59,748 nucleotides of DNA, from positions 1-59,748 of the forward strand of contig DATLGO010000110.1 in NCBI GenBank assembly GCA_035540375.1, given 5' to 3'. The first letter of the stretch is position 1, and every line of letters begins with the position of its first letter. The notes under the pieces are model-generated. The model was not told the DNA's origin, did not search any database, and saw nothing but the letters and a program-made list of their open reading frames with translations. The stretch comes from Candidatus Thermoplasmatota archaeon (GTDB lineage Archaea > Thermoplasmatota > SW-10-69-26 > JACQPN01 > JAJPHT01). Positions 9,020-18,215 of this stretch are shown here, piece by piece. Both the position numbers and the translations under genes were made by a program.

Positions 9020-12000
9020 TCAGCGGCCGCCGGCTGGATCCGCGGCACCTCCGAGAACGCCGTCGAGGGCGAGCTTCGCCGTCATGAAGCGGAGGTAGAG
9101 CGGGCGGTCGACGCGCCGCTCGGAGTAGTTCGAAATCTCGAGAGCGTCGATGAGCGCGCCGAGGTGGACCCGCGCGGACGCGTCGAGGCGACCTTCGATC
9201 GTGTATTGGACTTCGCGCGGCGTCGCGGTCGCGTCGAGCGTCGGCGCGAGCGTGCGCAGACGCTCGAGAAGGACGTCGAATTCGCGGGCGATCTCGCGCT
9301 TGTACTCGACGATCCGGACCGTGAAGCGGCCCTCCACGCCGGGCGCGCGCACGACGGCGTTGTAGTCGCCTTCCCGCTGGGCCGGGACGGTCCACCGCGC
9401 AAGGCGGCCTTCGCCGACGCCCACCTGGCCGACGCCATCGACGTCGAGGTGCGCGCCGACCGGCTGGCGGGCGCGGGCCGCGAGGACGAACGGCTCGCCG
9501 ACGCCCCAAACGGCGGGAAGCGGCGGCGGGGCTCCCGCGAGCTCGAACTCGAAGGCGGCCGCGTTCGTTCGGGCGACCGCGACGGCGGCGGGGGCCGCCA
9601 CGAGGGCGACGGGCGCCGCGACGCGCGCGCGCCGCCACCAGAAGTATCCGGCGCCGCCCGCGACGGCCGCGACGGCGACGCCCGGGAGGAGGAGCCCGCC
9701 GAGGCCCGCGTCGGCGGGAGGCGCGGTGACCGTGAGGACGAGGCGCCCCTCCGCGGATTTGTACCAGCGGTCCTCGGCCGCGTCGGAGCGCGCCACGACC
9801 AGGACGCCTTGTCCCGGCTCGAGCGGTCCGAGCGAGGCTTCGAAGGGCGCGTAGCGGCCGGACGCGTCCGAGGGCGCAAGCCGCGCGGTCAACTCGACGG
9901 CGGCGGGGTTCGTCGCCGCATCGGCCGCGGTGCCGAAAGCGGCAGGGACCGCCTCGATCGGAATCCCGTCCTCGTCGACGAGCGTCGCGTTGACCTTGAA
10001 CGCGCCGTCGGGGCCGAGCGGCGAGGCGGATTCGAGCTTGAGCGAGGGTCGCGCGAAGACGACGTACGGGAGCGCGCCTTCGTAGCGCGGGTCCACCACG
10101 TCGACGCCGAAGAGCGCGGGCCCGAGCGGGGTGGCCTTCGTCGTCGCGGGCGTCCAGCGCGCGCGCCCGTCGAGGTCGAGGCGGTGGAACGCGTTCTCGA
10201 ACGCGACTTCGCCGTTCGAGAGCGGCGAGCCGCCGAAGAGGACCTGGAAGGCGAGCGGCTCGGGTTCCGTCCGGACGACTTCGGGCGTGCTCTCCCAGCG
10301 CACCTCGAGCTTGCGGAAGTCGATGCGCTCGGACGTGGTCGACCGCGCGTCGACGTACGGCTGGGCCGAGAACGCGCTCACCACGTAGAGGCCCGGCTTC
10401 TGATCGACGGCGTCCGGGTGGAATACGGCGACGCCGTCCGCGCCCGTCCGTTCGACGCTCTGGAGGGTTCCGCCGGGGCCCTCCCACCGGAGCGCGACGA
10501 GCGCATGCGGGATCGGTTTGCGGGCCTCGTCGAATAGCGTCGCGCGCACAGGCGCGCCGAAGCCGAGGGCGCCGCGGTCGGGCGCCTCGAGCGTGATCGT
10601 TCCCTTGAGCTCGACGCGCACGGGCGCTCGCGTCGAGATGCCGTAATCGTCGGCCTCGATGCGCGCGACATAGTCGCCCGGCGCGAGGTGGGCGGGCGCG
10701 AGGAAGGCGAGCTTGAACCGGCCGAGCGCGTCCGTCTTCGCGGCGCTTTTCGTCGCGGCGTCCACGAACTGGCCGGAAAGCGAGGCTCCGGGCTGCGGGG
10801 AGCCGGAGACGAGGAGGCGGCCGTCGATCGTGAAGGCCGCGCCGGGCGACGTCGTCACGAGCGCTGGAATCTCGATTCCGACGTTCGAGATCGTGATCTG
10901 GATCGAGTCCGCGCTCGATTCATGGTGCTCGGTGCCCGCGAATCGCGCCTCGATCGTGTACGTGCCCGGGCGCGAGAACGAGACCCCCCACGCGAACGCT
11001 CCGTCGCGGTCCGTGACCGCGCGCCCTTCGCGCACGTTCGAGACGAAGAACGAGACGACCGCGTTCGGGACGGGAACGCCGGATTCGTCGACGAGGCTCC
11101 CCACGAGCGAGACGACCGCGTTCACGCCGGCCGTCGAGGGCCCGATGAGGTCGAGTTGCGTCCGGGCGGTGACGTCGACGATGGGGTCGCTCCAGGCTTC
11201 CGCGTACGCGACGCCCGTCGGGGTCCCGAACGCGCGGCTCTTCGAGAGCAGGTTGTACTGGCGCGCTTCGAGGTCGTCGGGGAATCGGCCTTCGACGCGG
11301 AACTGTCCGTCCGCGCCCGTCATGCCGCTTCCCACGAGGTTGCCGATCGCGTATTTGGTGACGTTGAGGTAGATCTCGATCGGCGCGCCCGCGACCGGTT
11401 GACCGGAGGCCGTCGCGACGTAGCCCGTGACGACGAACGGCTCGCTCTTGCGGATCTTCGTCGGGTACGTCGTGATGTCCGTCACGACGGGGATGGCCTT
11501 CGAGCCGCCGGGCCCGTCGCCCGGCTTCGTGCCGTTTCCGGGGCCGCCCGTCCCCGGTCCGGTGCCGGGACCCGTGCCCGGTCCCGTGCCGGGACCCGGC
11601 CCTTGGCCTCCCGTGCCGGGCCTGTACCCGGGGACGTCGCCGTAGTCGCCGGGCGGCATCGAGAACGTCGTCCCCTTTGGAAGAAGATACGAGAGCGCCG
11701 CGGCGAGGGCGCCGGGCGGCGCGGGGAACTTCGACCCGGGCGGAAGCCGCAGCGTCGTCCCCGCGGGGAGCTTGAGCGAGGTCCCGTCGGGGAGCTTCAG
11801 GTTCGACACGTCGATCGAGGCGCCGCCCGGGTCGTCGATCGTGAGCGTGCGGTCGCGCGAGAGGCGGCCGTCCGGAAGGTCGTTCTTCATGCTCTCGGGG
11901 AGATCGATCTGCGCGTCCTTCGGGAGCGTGAACGTCGAACCGTCCGGGAAGGTGACGGTCGTGTCCTTCGCAAGCGAGACCTTCCCGTCGCGCACGAGCG

Positions 12001-12346
12001 AGCCTTCCGGGATCCTGATCTGAGCGCCTTCGGGGAGGCGCATCGAGAGATCGTTGAGCTTCGTGCCGGGCGGGAGCTTGAGGTCCATCGCCTGCTTGAG
12101 GAGCGCCTCCGCCTGGTCCTTCGAGATCTCCGTCCCCGGCGGGAGCGTGATCGGCGTATCCCTGGGAAGCTGCAAATTGCGCGCGTCGATCGGTGGCGAC
12201 TGCGGGGGCTTGAAGTCCGCAGGCGGCGTGATCCTCGCGAGGTCCTGCGGGTTCGCGATCTCCGTCTCGACCTGCTCCACGATGGCCGAGGCTCCGGCAA
12301 GGAGCACGATGAGGGCGATCGCAAGGGCAGGGAGGCGCCAATCCAT
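9020..12346 (-). CDS. Giant secreted/membrane protein: LP-repeat solenoid, Gly-Pro-Thr linker, Ig-like domains, TM and cytoplasmic tail
   Basis: 1108 residues; first gene of the MoxR operon. The signal peptide is LPALAIALIVLLAGASAIVE. Residues about 45-270 consist of short repeats of the type LPxGT/LPEGA/LPDGR spaced by 8-12 residues (LPPGTEIS, LPPGTKLN, LPEGAQIR, LPAGTTLRLPPGS), which suggests a beta-solenoid. A low-complexity linker of Gly, Pro and Thr follows (coding 11540-11625). Then come several Ig/carboxypeptidase-regulatory-like beta domains (for example SGQPVAGAPIEIYLNV, DESGVPVPNAVVSFF). One membrane helix near residue 880 (LLLPGVAVAAVAGGAGYFWW) is followed by a ~200-residue cytoplasmic part. 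This ends in a helical RPLYLRFMTAKLALDGV segment reminiscent of DUF4129 tails. It is probably the envelope component served by MoxR/DUF58. Confidence 0.8.
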   Translation of the reverse strand: MDWRLPALAIALIVLLAGASAIVEQVETEIANPQDLARITPPADFKPPQSPPIDARNLQLPRDTPITLPPGTEISKDQAEALLKQAMDLKLPPGTKLNDLSMRLPEGAQIRIPEGSLVRDGKVSLAKDTTVTFPDGSTFTLPKDAQIDLPESMKNDLPDGRLSRDRTLTIDDPGGASIDVSNLKLPDGTSLKLPAGTTLRLPPGSKFPAPPGALAAALSYLLPKGTTFSMPPGDYGDVPGYRPGTGGQGPGPGTGPGTGPGTGPGTGGPGNGTKPGDGPGGSKAIPVVTDITTYPTKIRKSEPFVVTGYVATASGQPVAGAPIEIYLNVTKYAIGNLVGSGMTGADGQFRVEGRFPDDLEARQYNLLSKSRAFGTPTGVAYAEAWSDPIVDVTARTQLDLIGPSTAGVNAVVSLVGSLVDESGVPVPNAVVSFFVSNVREGRAVTDRDGAFAWGVSFSRPGTYTIEARFAGTEHHESSADSIQITISNVGIEIPALVTTSPGAAFTIDGRLLVSGSPQPGASLSGQFVDAATKSAAKTDALGRFKLAFLAPAHLAPGDYVARIEADDYGISTRAPVRVELKGTITLEAPDRGALGFGAPVRATLFDEARKPIPHALVALRWEGPGGTLQSVERTGADGVAVFHPDAVDQKPGLYVVSAFSAQPYVDARSTTSERIDFRKLEVRWESTPEVVRTEPEPLAFQVLFGGSPLSNGEVAFENAFHRLDLDGRARWTPATTKATPLGPALFGVDVVDPRYEGALPYVVFARPSLKLESASPLGPDGAFKVNATLVDEDGIPIEAVPAAFGTAADAATNPAAVELTARLAPSDASGRYAPFEASLGPLEPGQGVLVVARSDAAEDRWYKSAEGRLVLTVTAPPADAGLGGLLLPGVAVAAVAGGAGYFWWRRARVAAPVALVAAPAAVAVARTNAAAFEFELAGAPPPLPAVWGVGEPFVLAARARQPVGAHLDVDGVGQVGVGEGRLARWTVPAQREGDYNAVVRAPGVEGRFTVRIVEYKREIAREFDVLLERLRTLAPTLDATATPREVQYTIEGRLDASARVHLGALIDALEISNYSERRVDRPLYLRFMTAKLALDGVLGGAADPAGGR

Positions 12347-12423
12347 CGGCAACGCGGCTCCGCGGCGGGGCGGAGCCTCCGGGGAGGCGACCGGCCAGCC
12401 TTCTTCCCCCTCTCGACCTCGTA

Positions 12424-12432
12424 CGTATAAAA
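12424..12432 (-). promoter_or_regulatory. Candidate TATA box of the MoxR/DUF58 operon
   Basis: CTTTTATAC on the minus strand, about 80 nt before the ATG of the giant protein, predicting a leader of some 55 nt. On the opposite strand the same bases read GTATAAAAG, but the mutase gene has a closer box of its own. Confidence 0.4.
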
Positions 12433-12475
12433 GACTTCGGAGGTGACACGGAAAGGTCCCGACGAGGGGCGGAGC

Positions 12476-12486
12476 GCTGATAAACC
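12476..12486 (+). promoter_or_regulatory. TATA box of the methylmalonyl-CoA mutase gene
   Basis: GCTGATAAACC is centred about 26 nt before the ATG at 12507. This spacing implies transcription starts at or next to the A of the start codon, giving a leaderless mRNA. Confidence 0.5.
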
Positions 12487-12506
12487 GACGCCCCTTTGAC
12501 CCCGCC

Positions 12507-14117
12507 ATGCCCCCGCGCAAGGACGGCGAGCGACGCGACGTCTTCACCACGGTCTCCGGCGCGCCCGTCGACCGCCTCTACGGGCCCGAGGCGCTCGAGG
12601 GTTGGGACCCGGCCGCGAAGCTCGGCATGCCCGGGGAGTACCCGTATACGCGCGGCGTCCACCCGACGCAGTACCGCGGCCGCCTCTGGACAATGCGCCA
12701 GTACGCGGGCTTCGGCACCGCGGAGGAGTCGAACAAGCGCTACAAGTTCCTCCTCTCGGCCGGCACGACCGGCCTCTCCGTCGCCTTCGACCTCCCGACG
12801 CAGATCGGCTACGACTCCGACGACCCGGTCGCCGAGGGCGAGGTCGGCAAGGTCGGCGTCGCCATCTCGAGCCTGGAGGACATGGAGCGCCTCTTCGAGG
12901 GCATCCCGCTCGACAAGGTCTCGACCTCGATGACGATCAACGCGCCCGCGGCCGTCCTCCTCGCGATGTACGTCGCCGTCGGCGAAAAGCAGGGCGTTCC
13001 CGCCGACAAGCTGAACGGCACCATCCAGAACGACATCCTGAAGGAGTACATCGCGCGCGGAACGTACATCTTCCCGCCCGGCCCGTCGCTCCGGCTCATC
13101 GCGGACACGTTCGCGTTCTGCGCCGAGCGCGTGCCGAAGTGGAACACCATCAGCGTCTCCGGCTATCACATCCGCGAGGCGGGAAGCACGGCTGCGCAGG
13201 AGCTCGCGTTCACGCTCATGGACGCCGTCACCTATGTGGAGACGGCGAAGGCGCGCGGCCTCGACGTCGACGCCTTCGCGCCGCGCATCTCGTTCTTCTT
13301 CAACTCGCACCTCGACTTCTTCGAGGAGGTCGCGAAGTTCCGCGCCGCGCGCCGCATGTGGGCGCGCATCATGCGCGAGCGCTTCGGCGCGAAGGACGCG
13401 GACTCGCTGAAGCTCCGCTTCCACACGCAGACCGCGGGGAGCTCGCTCACCGCGCAGCAGCCCGACAACAATGTCGTGCGCACGACGCTCGAAGCCCTCG
13501 CCGCGGTCCTTGGCGGCACGCAGTCGCTCCACACGAACGCCCTCGACGAGGCGCTCGGCCTCCCGACGGAGAAGACCGCGCGCATCGCGCTCCGCACGCA
13601 GCAGATCCTCGCGCACGAATCCGGCGTCGCGAACACCGTCGACCCGCTCGCGGGGAGCTACTTCGTCGAGGCCATGACCGACCGCCTCGAGGCGGAAGCG
13701 ACCGCGATCATGAGGCAGATCGAGGAGCGCGGCGGCATGCTGAAGGCCATCGAGACCGGCTGGGTGCAGCGCCAGATCCAGGAGAGCGCGTACCGCTTCC
13801 AGCGCCGCGTCGAGACGAAGGACTTCGTATGGGTCGGGCTCAACGATTTCAAGGTCGAGGAACCCGCGGCGGTCGAGATCGCGAAGCCGGACCCCGCGCT
13901 CGAGCGCGGCCAGGTCGCGCGCCTCAAGGCCCTCAAGGCCCGCCGCGACAACGCCCGCGTGCGCGAGGCGCTCGACGCCCTCGCGAAGGCCGCGCGGGGT
14001 TCCGACAACCTCCTTCCCTTCATCCTCGACGCCGTCAAGGCCTACGCGACGACGGGCGAGGTCTGCAACACGCTCCGCGAGGTGTGGGGCGAGTACAAGC
14101 CTCCTGCGGACGTGTAG
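12507..14117 (+). CDS. mcmA1: Methylmalonyl-CoA mutase, catalytic (alpha, N-terminal) subunit
   Basis: 536 residues, the usual length for the stand-alone archaeal catalytic subunit. It converts (R)-methylmalonyl-CoA to succinyl-CoA with adenosylcobalamin, linking propionyl-CoA, odd-chain or branched-chain breakdown to central metabolism. Family motifs seen include [40 protein letters not shown], the substrate-pocket motif [14 protein letters not shown] and [19 protein letters not shown]. The cobalamin-binding subunit (DxHxxG) is not fused here and is not in the window. Its neighbours are unrelated, and a TATA box 26 nt upstream suggests independent leaderless expression. Confidence 0.97.
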   Translation: MPPRKDGERRDVFTTVSGAPVDRLYGPEALEGWDPAAKLGMPGEYPYTRGVHPTQYRGRLWTMRQYAGFGTAEESNKRYKFLLSAGTTGLSVAFDLPTQIGYDSDDPVAEGEVGKVGVAISSLEDMERLFEGIPLDKVSTSMTINAPAAVLLAMYVAVGEKQGVPADKLNGTIQNDILKEYIARGTYIFPPGPSLRLIADTFAFCAERVPKWNTISVSGYHIREAGSTAAQELAFTLMDAVTYVETAKARGLDVDAFAPRISFFFNSHLDFFEEVAKFRAARRMWARIMRERFGAKDADSLKLRFHTQTAGSSLTAQQPDNNVVRTTLEALAAVLGGTQSLHTNALDEALGLPTEKTARIALRTQQILAHESGVANTVDPLAGSYFVEAMTDRLEAEATAIMRQIEERGGMLKAIETGWVQRQIQESAYRFQRRVETKDFVWVGLNDFKVEEPAAVEIAKPDPALERGQVARLKALKARRDNARVREALDALAKAARGSDNLLPFILDAVKAYATTGEVCNTLREVWGEYKPPADV

Positions 14118-14162
14118 CGTCCCGCGCGAAAATAGAAATACCGAGAAGGCGAGCGGGCCCGC

Positions 14163-15959
14163 ATGCGGCTCCCCGTCGCCCTCGTCGTCGCCACCCTGGC
14201 CCTCGCCGGCTGCATCCAGCTCGCGCCCGCGGGCGGACCCGTCGATCCCGCCGTCGCCCCCGCGACCGGCTTCAGCGGCACGCACGTTTTCCCGGGCACC
14301 TACAACACGACCGAGAAGTTCGCGCGCGTCGCGATCCCCGGTCCCTTCAAGCTCGCCGTCCCCGAGATCACGCGCCACGCGAGCGCCTACGACGGCGCAT
14401 CGATCCAGATCGGCGTCGTGAGGCCCGAGGTCCCGAATGGCACGAAGGTCCCGATCGTGGTCTTTGCAAGCCCGTACCTGAAGTCGCTCGACACGATCGA
14501 TCTCACGAAGACGCAGCGCCGCCTCGTCGAGAACCTCGTCCCGCACGGTTACGCGGTGGCCTTCGTGCCCGTGCGCGGCACCGCGGACGCGGGCGGCTGC
14601 AGCGACCTCATGGGCAAGGCCGAGCGCGCGGACCTCGACCAGGCGATCACGTGGCTCGGCGAGCAACCGTGGTCGAACGGCGCGATCGGCATGGTGGGCG
14701 TCTCGTACGACGGCTCCACGCCTTGGGAAGTCGCGGCCTCGGGGAACCCGTATCTCAAGACCATCGTCCCCATCAGCGGCGTCAACGACGTCTGGGACCT
14801 CATGTACCAGAACGGCACGAACGAGGCGCGCGGGATGGTTGTTCTCAACGCGCTCTACTACGAGTACGGCTTCGTCGAGAACAACGTGCTGAACGGCCGC
14901 TCGCCGCAGCATGTCGCAGGCGGCATCGTGTGCCCCGAGTCCTTCAAGGGCTTCGGCGCGGCGATGAGCGCGTTCGCGTCGGGCGAGCGCGACCCGCTTG
15001 GATACTGGGCGGAGCGCAACTCGCGCCCGGGCGTCGAGGCGAACTACAATGGGTCCATCTTCCTCGTGCAGGGTCTCCAGGACTGGAACGTGGACCCCGG
15101 CCACTCGTACCCCTGGGTGAACCAGCTCGAAGCGAAGGGCCTCGTCGTGAAGCACCTCCTCGGGCAGTGGGCGCACGCGTGGCCCGATTCGTTCACGCGC
15201 GAAGGCCACCCGGGCCGCTGGGACTGGGCCGAGATCCTCCTGCGCTGGTTCGACTACTGGCTCAAGGGCGACACGAGGGTCGACCTCGGCCCGCGCGTGC
15301 AGGTCGCGGACTCGTCCGGCCGATGGCGAAGCGACCACAGCTGGCCCCCCGCGGACGCGACGCCCTTGAAGCTCCATCTCGCTCCGAACGGCAAGCTCGC
15401 GACCGAGCCGCCCGCGGACGCCGCGCGCATCCCCGTCGCGCTCGACCCGGCCCGCGGGGGCTTCGTGTCGGGCGCGACCAACGCCGTGCCCGCGCTCGGC
15501 CCCGCGCTCAAGGCGGGATGCGCCTGCGCGGTCTTCGCGTCCGATCCCTTCGAGGACGGGCTCAGGTTCGCGGGCATGCCGCGCGTGCACGTCACGGTCA
15601 CGCCCTCGGGACCCGGCGGTTGGATCTCGGCGCACCTCTACGCGGTCGAGAACGGAACCGAGAAGCGCGTCGGGTGGGGCCAGCTCGACCTGCGCTTCGC
15701 CGACGCCTCGCAGACGATGAAGCCGGTCGTTCCCGGCCAACCGATCGTCGCGCGCCTCGCGCTCGAGCCCCTCGACGCGGTCGTCGCGCCCGGCGGCTCG
15801 CTCAAGCTCGTGATCAGTCAGGGCTCCTACGGGGACAATGTGTACGGGACGACGCCGTTCCCGGTCGTCCTGGAAGTCGGCGGCGAGAAGAGCGCGATGA
15901 CCCTCGACTCGTTCGAGCGCGACGCGTCCGCCTTCTTCGAGCCCCCGACGAACGGGTGA
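14163..15959 (+). CDS. CocE/NonD-family (X-Pro dipeptidyl-peptidase-like) hydrolase lipoprotein
   Basis: 598 residues with a signal and lipobox (LALAGC, Cys near residue 18), so probably anchored outside the cell. The alpha/beta-hydrolase core has the nucleophile elbow GMVGVSYDGS, a cap region, a candidate Asp in QDWNVDPGHSYPW and a His in LLGQWAHAWPDS. The C-terminal jelly-roll domain typical of X-Pro peptidases and cocaine esterases follows (HLAPNGKL ... SQGSYGDN). Likely substrates are peptides or esters; specificity cannot be read from the sequence. An AT-rich box (GAAAATAGAAATACC) centred 27 nt before the ATG indicates a leaderless transcript. Confidence 0.9.
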   Translation: MRLPVALVVATLALAGCIQLAPAGGPVDPAVAPATGFSGTHVFPGTYNTTEKFARVAIPGPFKLAVPEITRHASAYDGASIQIGVVRPEVPNGTKVPIVVFASPYLKSLDTIDLTKTQRRLVENLVPHGYAVAFVPVRGTADAGGCSDLMGKAERADLDQAITWLGEQPWSNGAIGMVGVSYDGSTPWEVAASGNPYLKTIVPISGVNDVWDLMYQNGTNEARGMVVLNALYYEYGFVENNVLNGRSPQHVAGGIVCPESFKGFGAAMSAFASGERDPLGYWAERNSRPGVEANYNGSIFLVQGLQDWNVDPGHSYPWVNQLEAKGLVVKHLLGQWAHAWPDSFTREGHPGRWDWAEILLRWFDYWLKGDTRVDLGPRVQVADSSGRWRSDHSWPPADATPLKLHLAPNGKLATEPPADAARIPVALDPARGGFVSGATNAVPALGPALKAGCACAVFASDPFEDGLRFAGMPRVHVTVTPSGPGGWISAHLYAVENGTEKRVGWGQLDLRFADASQTMKPVVPGQPIVARLALEPLDAVVAPGGSLKLVISQGSYGDNVYGTTPFPVVLEVGGEKSAMTLDSFERDASAFFEPPTNG

Positions 15960-16037
15960 TCAGCGGCCCCGTCGACGTTTCGTCCAAATCAGTCCGAGAT
16001 CGCAAGATCCATCCCAGTCCAATCTCATGCCGGTGTC

Positions 16038-16778
16038 GTGGAACCGGTGCGCCGTGAAGAGGCGATCCGACGATTCGCCGAAAGCTTGGGCGTCGATGCT
16101 ACGCTCGGCGCTGAGCTTTTTGACGCAGGATATCGCACACCTGCGGAAGTCCGGATGGAAAGTCCGGATCGCCTGGCTGCGACCGTGCCCGGGTTCCGCG
16201 CCTTCATGGAACAGGCGTTGTACGGCCCAGGAGCACTCGCCCAGGTTCCGCCAGTGACGCTCCAAGCGCACCCCTCGGTTGCCACCTCCGAGATCAAGAT
16301 CCCTGCGGGTAGCCGCGAGATTCCCACGATCCAACCCGCTCCCGCCGCGCGCGAAACTCCGATCCACTTGACCTCCCGACCGGCGGCGGTACCAGGGATG
16401 ACCCTGATTCTCTACATGATGGCCGCCGTTTTCTCCGCAGGGATGATCCTCGCGCTCTTTTTCGGGCCCGCCATCATGGATAGTACATTTGGAAAGACGC
16501 TCGCCTTCGATTGCAAGCCATCGGGCTGCGACGAACTTAGATTCGACCATTCGGCACGCGTGAACGGCATGCGGGTGGGCTGGGCTGCAACTGTGGACGG
16601 AACGCTCTCCGTCTACGATGTTTCGAGTGGCGGCCGGTCTCTCCTCGCTATGGGCAAGGGAGCGAGCGGGACGATGGTCATCAAGATGTCATCTGACTGC
16701 GCTTGCCTCGTGACGTTCACGCCTGCCGTCAAGGGAATCACGTCGGGCACGGTCCGTATCGCCCCGGTCGTGCTCTAA
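16038..16778 (+). CDS. Membrane protein with N-terminal helix-hairpin-helix-like domain
   Basis: 246 residues from a GTG start. Residues 5-60 look like a small helical HhH/SAM-like domain (RRFAESLGVDATLGAELFDAG, then TVPGFRAFMEQAL). A proline-rich linker, one membrane helix near residues 118-142 (TLILYMMAAVFSAGMILALFF) and an external beta domain of about 100 residues with four cysteines (FDCKPSGCDELRF, DCACLVTF) follow. I recognise no enzyme family. Cytoplasmic HhH plus external Cys-containing domain suggests a sensor or tethering protein, which is inference only. AT content and codon use look slightly less GC-biased than the neighbours. Confidence 0.65.
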   Translation: MEPVRREEAIRRFAESLGVDATLGAELFDAGYRTPAEVRMESPDRLAATVPGFRAFMEQALYGPGALAQVPPVTLQAHPSVATSEIKIPAGSREIPTIQPAPAARETPIHLTSRPAAVPGMTLILYMMAAVFSAGMILALFFGPAIMDSTFGKTLAFDCKPSGCDELRFDHSARVNGMRVGWAATVDGTLSVYDVSSGGRSLLAMGKGASGTMVIKMSSDCACLVTFTPAVKGITSGTVRIAPVVL

Positions 16779-16789
16779 AGCCTGCCAAC

Positions 16790-17092
16790 TCAGCGGTCGC
16801 GCCCGCGCGGCGACCAGGGATTGCGCGGGCGGCCGCGCGGCTCGTCGAGCCCGCGGCGGTGGCCCGGCGGCACGCCCCGGCGGTAGATGAAGGAGAGCCA
16901 ATCGAGGCCGTCCGAACGCCGGGTTTCGGCGGACGGCGCGGGCGCCGCGAGGTCGGGGCGGTGGATCGCGATGTGGTCCTCGAGCAGGCCGAAGGACTTG
17001 AGCTCGGAAAGATGCCGGCTCACGTCGTCTTCGTCGTCGAAGGCGCGTCCGCAGTAGCGGCAGGCGGTGGACGATTCCGCTTCGGCGGTCAC
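16790..17092 (-). CDS. Small single C2H2-type zinc-finger protein
   Basis: 100 residues from a GTG. One classical finger is visible near residues 10-45: CRYCGRAFDDEDDVSRHL, followed by a second His (EDHIAIH). The C-terminal half is basic and disordered (RGLDEPRGRPRNPWSPRGRDR), possibly nucleic-acid binding. Two further one-finger proteins lie at 52222-52719, so this is part of a small family in this genome. It converges with the preceding plus-strand gene, leaving only 11 nt between stops. Confidence 0.7.
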   Translation of the reverse strand: MTAEAESSTACRYCGRAFDDEDDVSRHLSELKSFGLLEDHIAIHRPDLAAPAPSAETRRSDGLDWLSFIYRRGVPPGHRRGLDEPRGRPRNPWSPRGRDR

Positions 17093-17154
17093 GGTGTGGC
17101 GTCGGCCGGCCGTGGCGCAAAGCCGTTCTCGCCGAGCGATCGATCAAGGACGCT

Positions 17155-17376
17155 TCAAGGTCGCCCACCCATCTGGTGCGGACCGCCCTCGCTGCCGGGG
17201 CCGAGGAAGCGCTGGGGATCCGCGACGAACTTGGCGCGGCATGGCGCGCCGCAGAAATAATGGTCGACGCCCTCGTGGACGGCCTTGCCGCCGGGCGGGT
17301 TGGACTTCTCGACCTCCATGTGGCAGACCGGGTCCACGGCCTTGCCCTTGAGCTTGTATTTGTCGAAGACGCCCAT
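17155..17376 (-). CDS. YHS-domain protein
   Basis: 73 residues. The YHS motif DPVCHMEVEK near residue 16 and the second half DHYFCGAPCRAKFVADPQRFL match the short metal-binding YHS domain that also occurs in copper-handling and oxygenase proteins. The Cys-x-Met and the later Cys-x3-Cys could bind a metal. Role and partner are unknown. It lies between the zinc-finger gene and an alpha/beta hydrolase on the same strand and may be co-transcribed with both. Confidence 0.85.
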   Translation of the reverse strand: MGVFDKYKLKGKAVDPVCHMEVEKSNPPGGKAVHEGVDHYFCGAPCRAKFVADPQRFLGPGSEGGPHQMGGRP

Positions 17377-17413
17377 GGGGGACGGAACGCGCGATGGATT
17401 CCTGAGCCTTTCG

Positions 17414-18178
17414 TCAGAGGAAGTGTCGCGCGAGCGCCTCGACGAGGGGGCCGGGCTCCTCGATCATCGGCATGTGGCCGCTTTGCGCGAGAACGACGAG
17501 CGTCGCGCCAGGGATCTCCTTCGCCATGCGCTCCTGCTCCGAGCGGGGCATGACGCGATCGTCCGCGCCCGCGACGATCAGCGTTGGCTGGGCGATCGAG
17601 CGGAGCAGCGGGGTCGAATCCGGCCGCTCCCTCATGGCTTCGAGCGCGCGGACGAGGCCCGTGACGTTGTTGCCCTCCACCATCCGCCGAGCCTCCTCGA
17701 TCGCGATCTCGCCGGCGCCTTCGCGGAAGAGCTTCGGGATGAGCGCGCGGGCGAGGCCGCGCGGACCTTCGCGCTCGAGCAGATCCGCCTGACGGCGGCG
17801 CGCTTCCTTCGCCTCGGGGGAATCGGGCGTGGCCTTCGTCGTGACGAGCGCGAGCCGTCGGACGCGGTCCTTCGCGCGCCGAAGAACGCCGAAGGCCACG
17901 TAGCCTCCGAGCGAATGGCCGACGAGGTCGAAGCGCTCGCACTCGAGGCGGTCGGCGAGCGCGAGGACCGCCTCGGCCATCGCGTCGATCGACGGCGCGC
18001 CCTCGCCCGCGGGCGAGGCCCCGTGACCCGGCAGGTCGGGCGCGATCGCGCGGAAGTCCTTCGAGAGCGCGGCGAGGACGGGCGTCCACGCGGCGCGCGT
18101 CAAGGGGTAGCCATGGAGAAGGAGAAGGGGCGGGGCGTCCGCGCGCCCCCACACGTCGGCCTCGAGTCGGACCGTCAC
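17414..18178 (-). CDS. Alpha/beta-fold hydrolase
   Basis: 254 residues from a GTG at 18178 (VTVRLEADVWG). The oxyanion motif LLLHGYPLTRAAW, nucleophile elbow DLVGHSLGGY, candidate acid in IVAGADDRVMP and catalytic His in LAQSGHMPMIEEP give a complete triad. The length and motifs resemble 3-oxoadipate enol-lactonase/BioH-type hydrolases, but the substrate cannot be inferred. Longer upstream readings in this frame run into the preceding gene and look non-coding, hence the chosen start. Confidence 0.88.
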   Translation of the reverse strand: MTVRLEADVWGRADAPPLLLLHGYPLTRAAWTPVLAALSKDFRAIAPDLPGHGASPAGEGAPSIDAMAEAVLALADRLECERFDLVGHSLGGYVAFGVLRRAKDRVRRLALVTTKATPDSPEAKEARRRQADLLEREGPRGLARALIPKLFREGAGEIAIEEARRMVEGNNVTGLVRALEAMRERPDSTPLLRSIAQPTLIVAGADDRVMPRSEQERMAKEIPGATLVVLAQSGHMPMIEEPGPLVEALARHFL

Positions 18179-18215
18179 GCGGGGACGAGGGCGCGGACGC
18201 CCATGATCGTTGCGC

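Noticed and set aside
10920-15740. A 1606-codon minus-strand open frame across the mutase and CocE genes
   Set aside because: Antisense shadow with low-complexity Arg/Val/Glu composition and no domain; the plus-strand genes have clear homology.
16600-18160. A long minus-strand frame joining the zinc-finger, YHS and hydrolase region into one protein
   Set aside because: Arg/Ala-rich shadow; the three small genes in their own frames have recognisable motifs.
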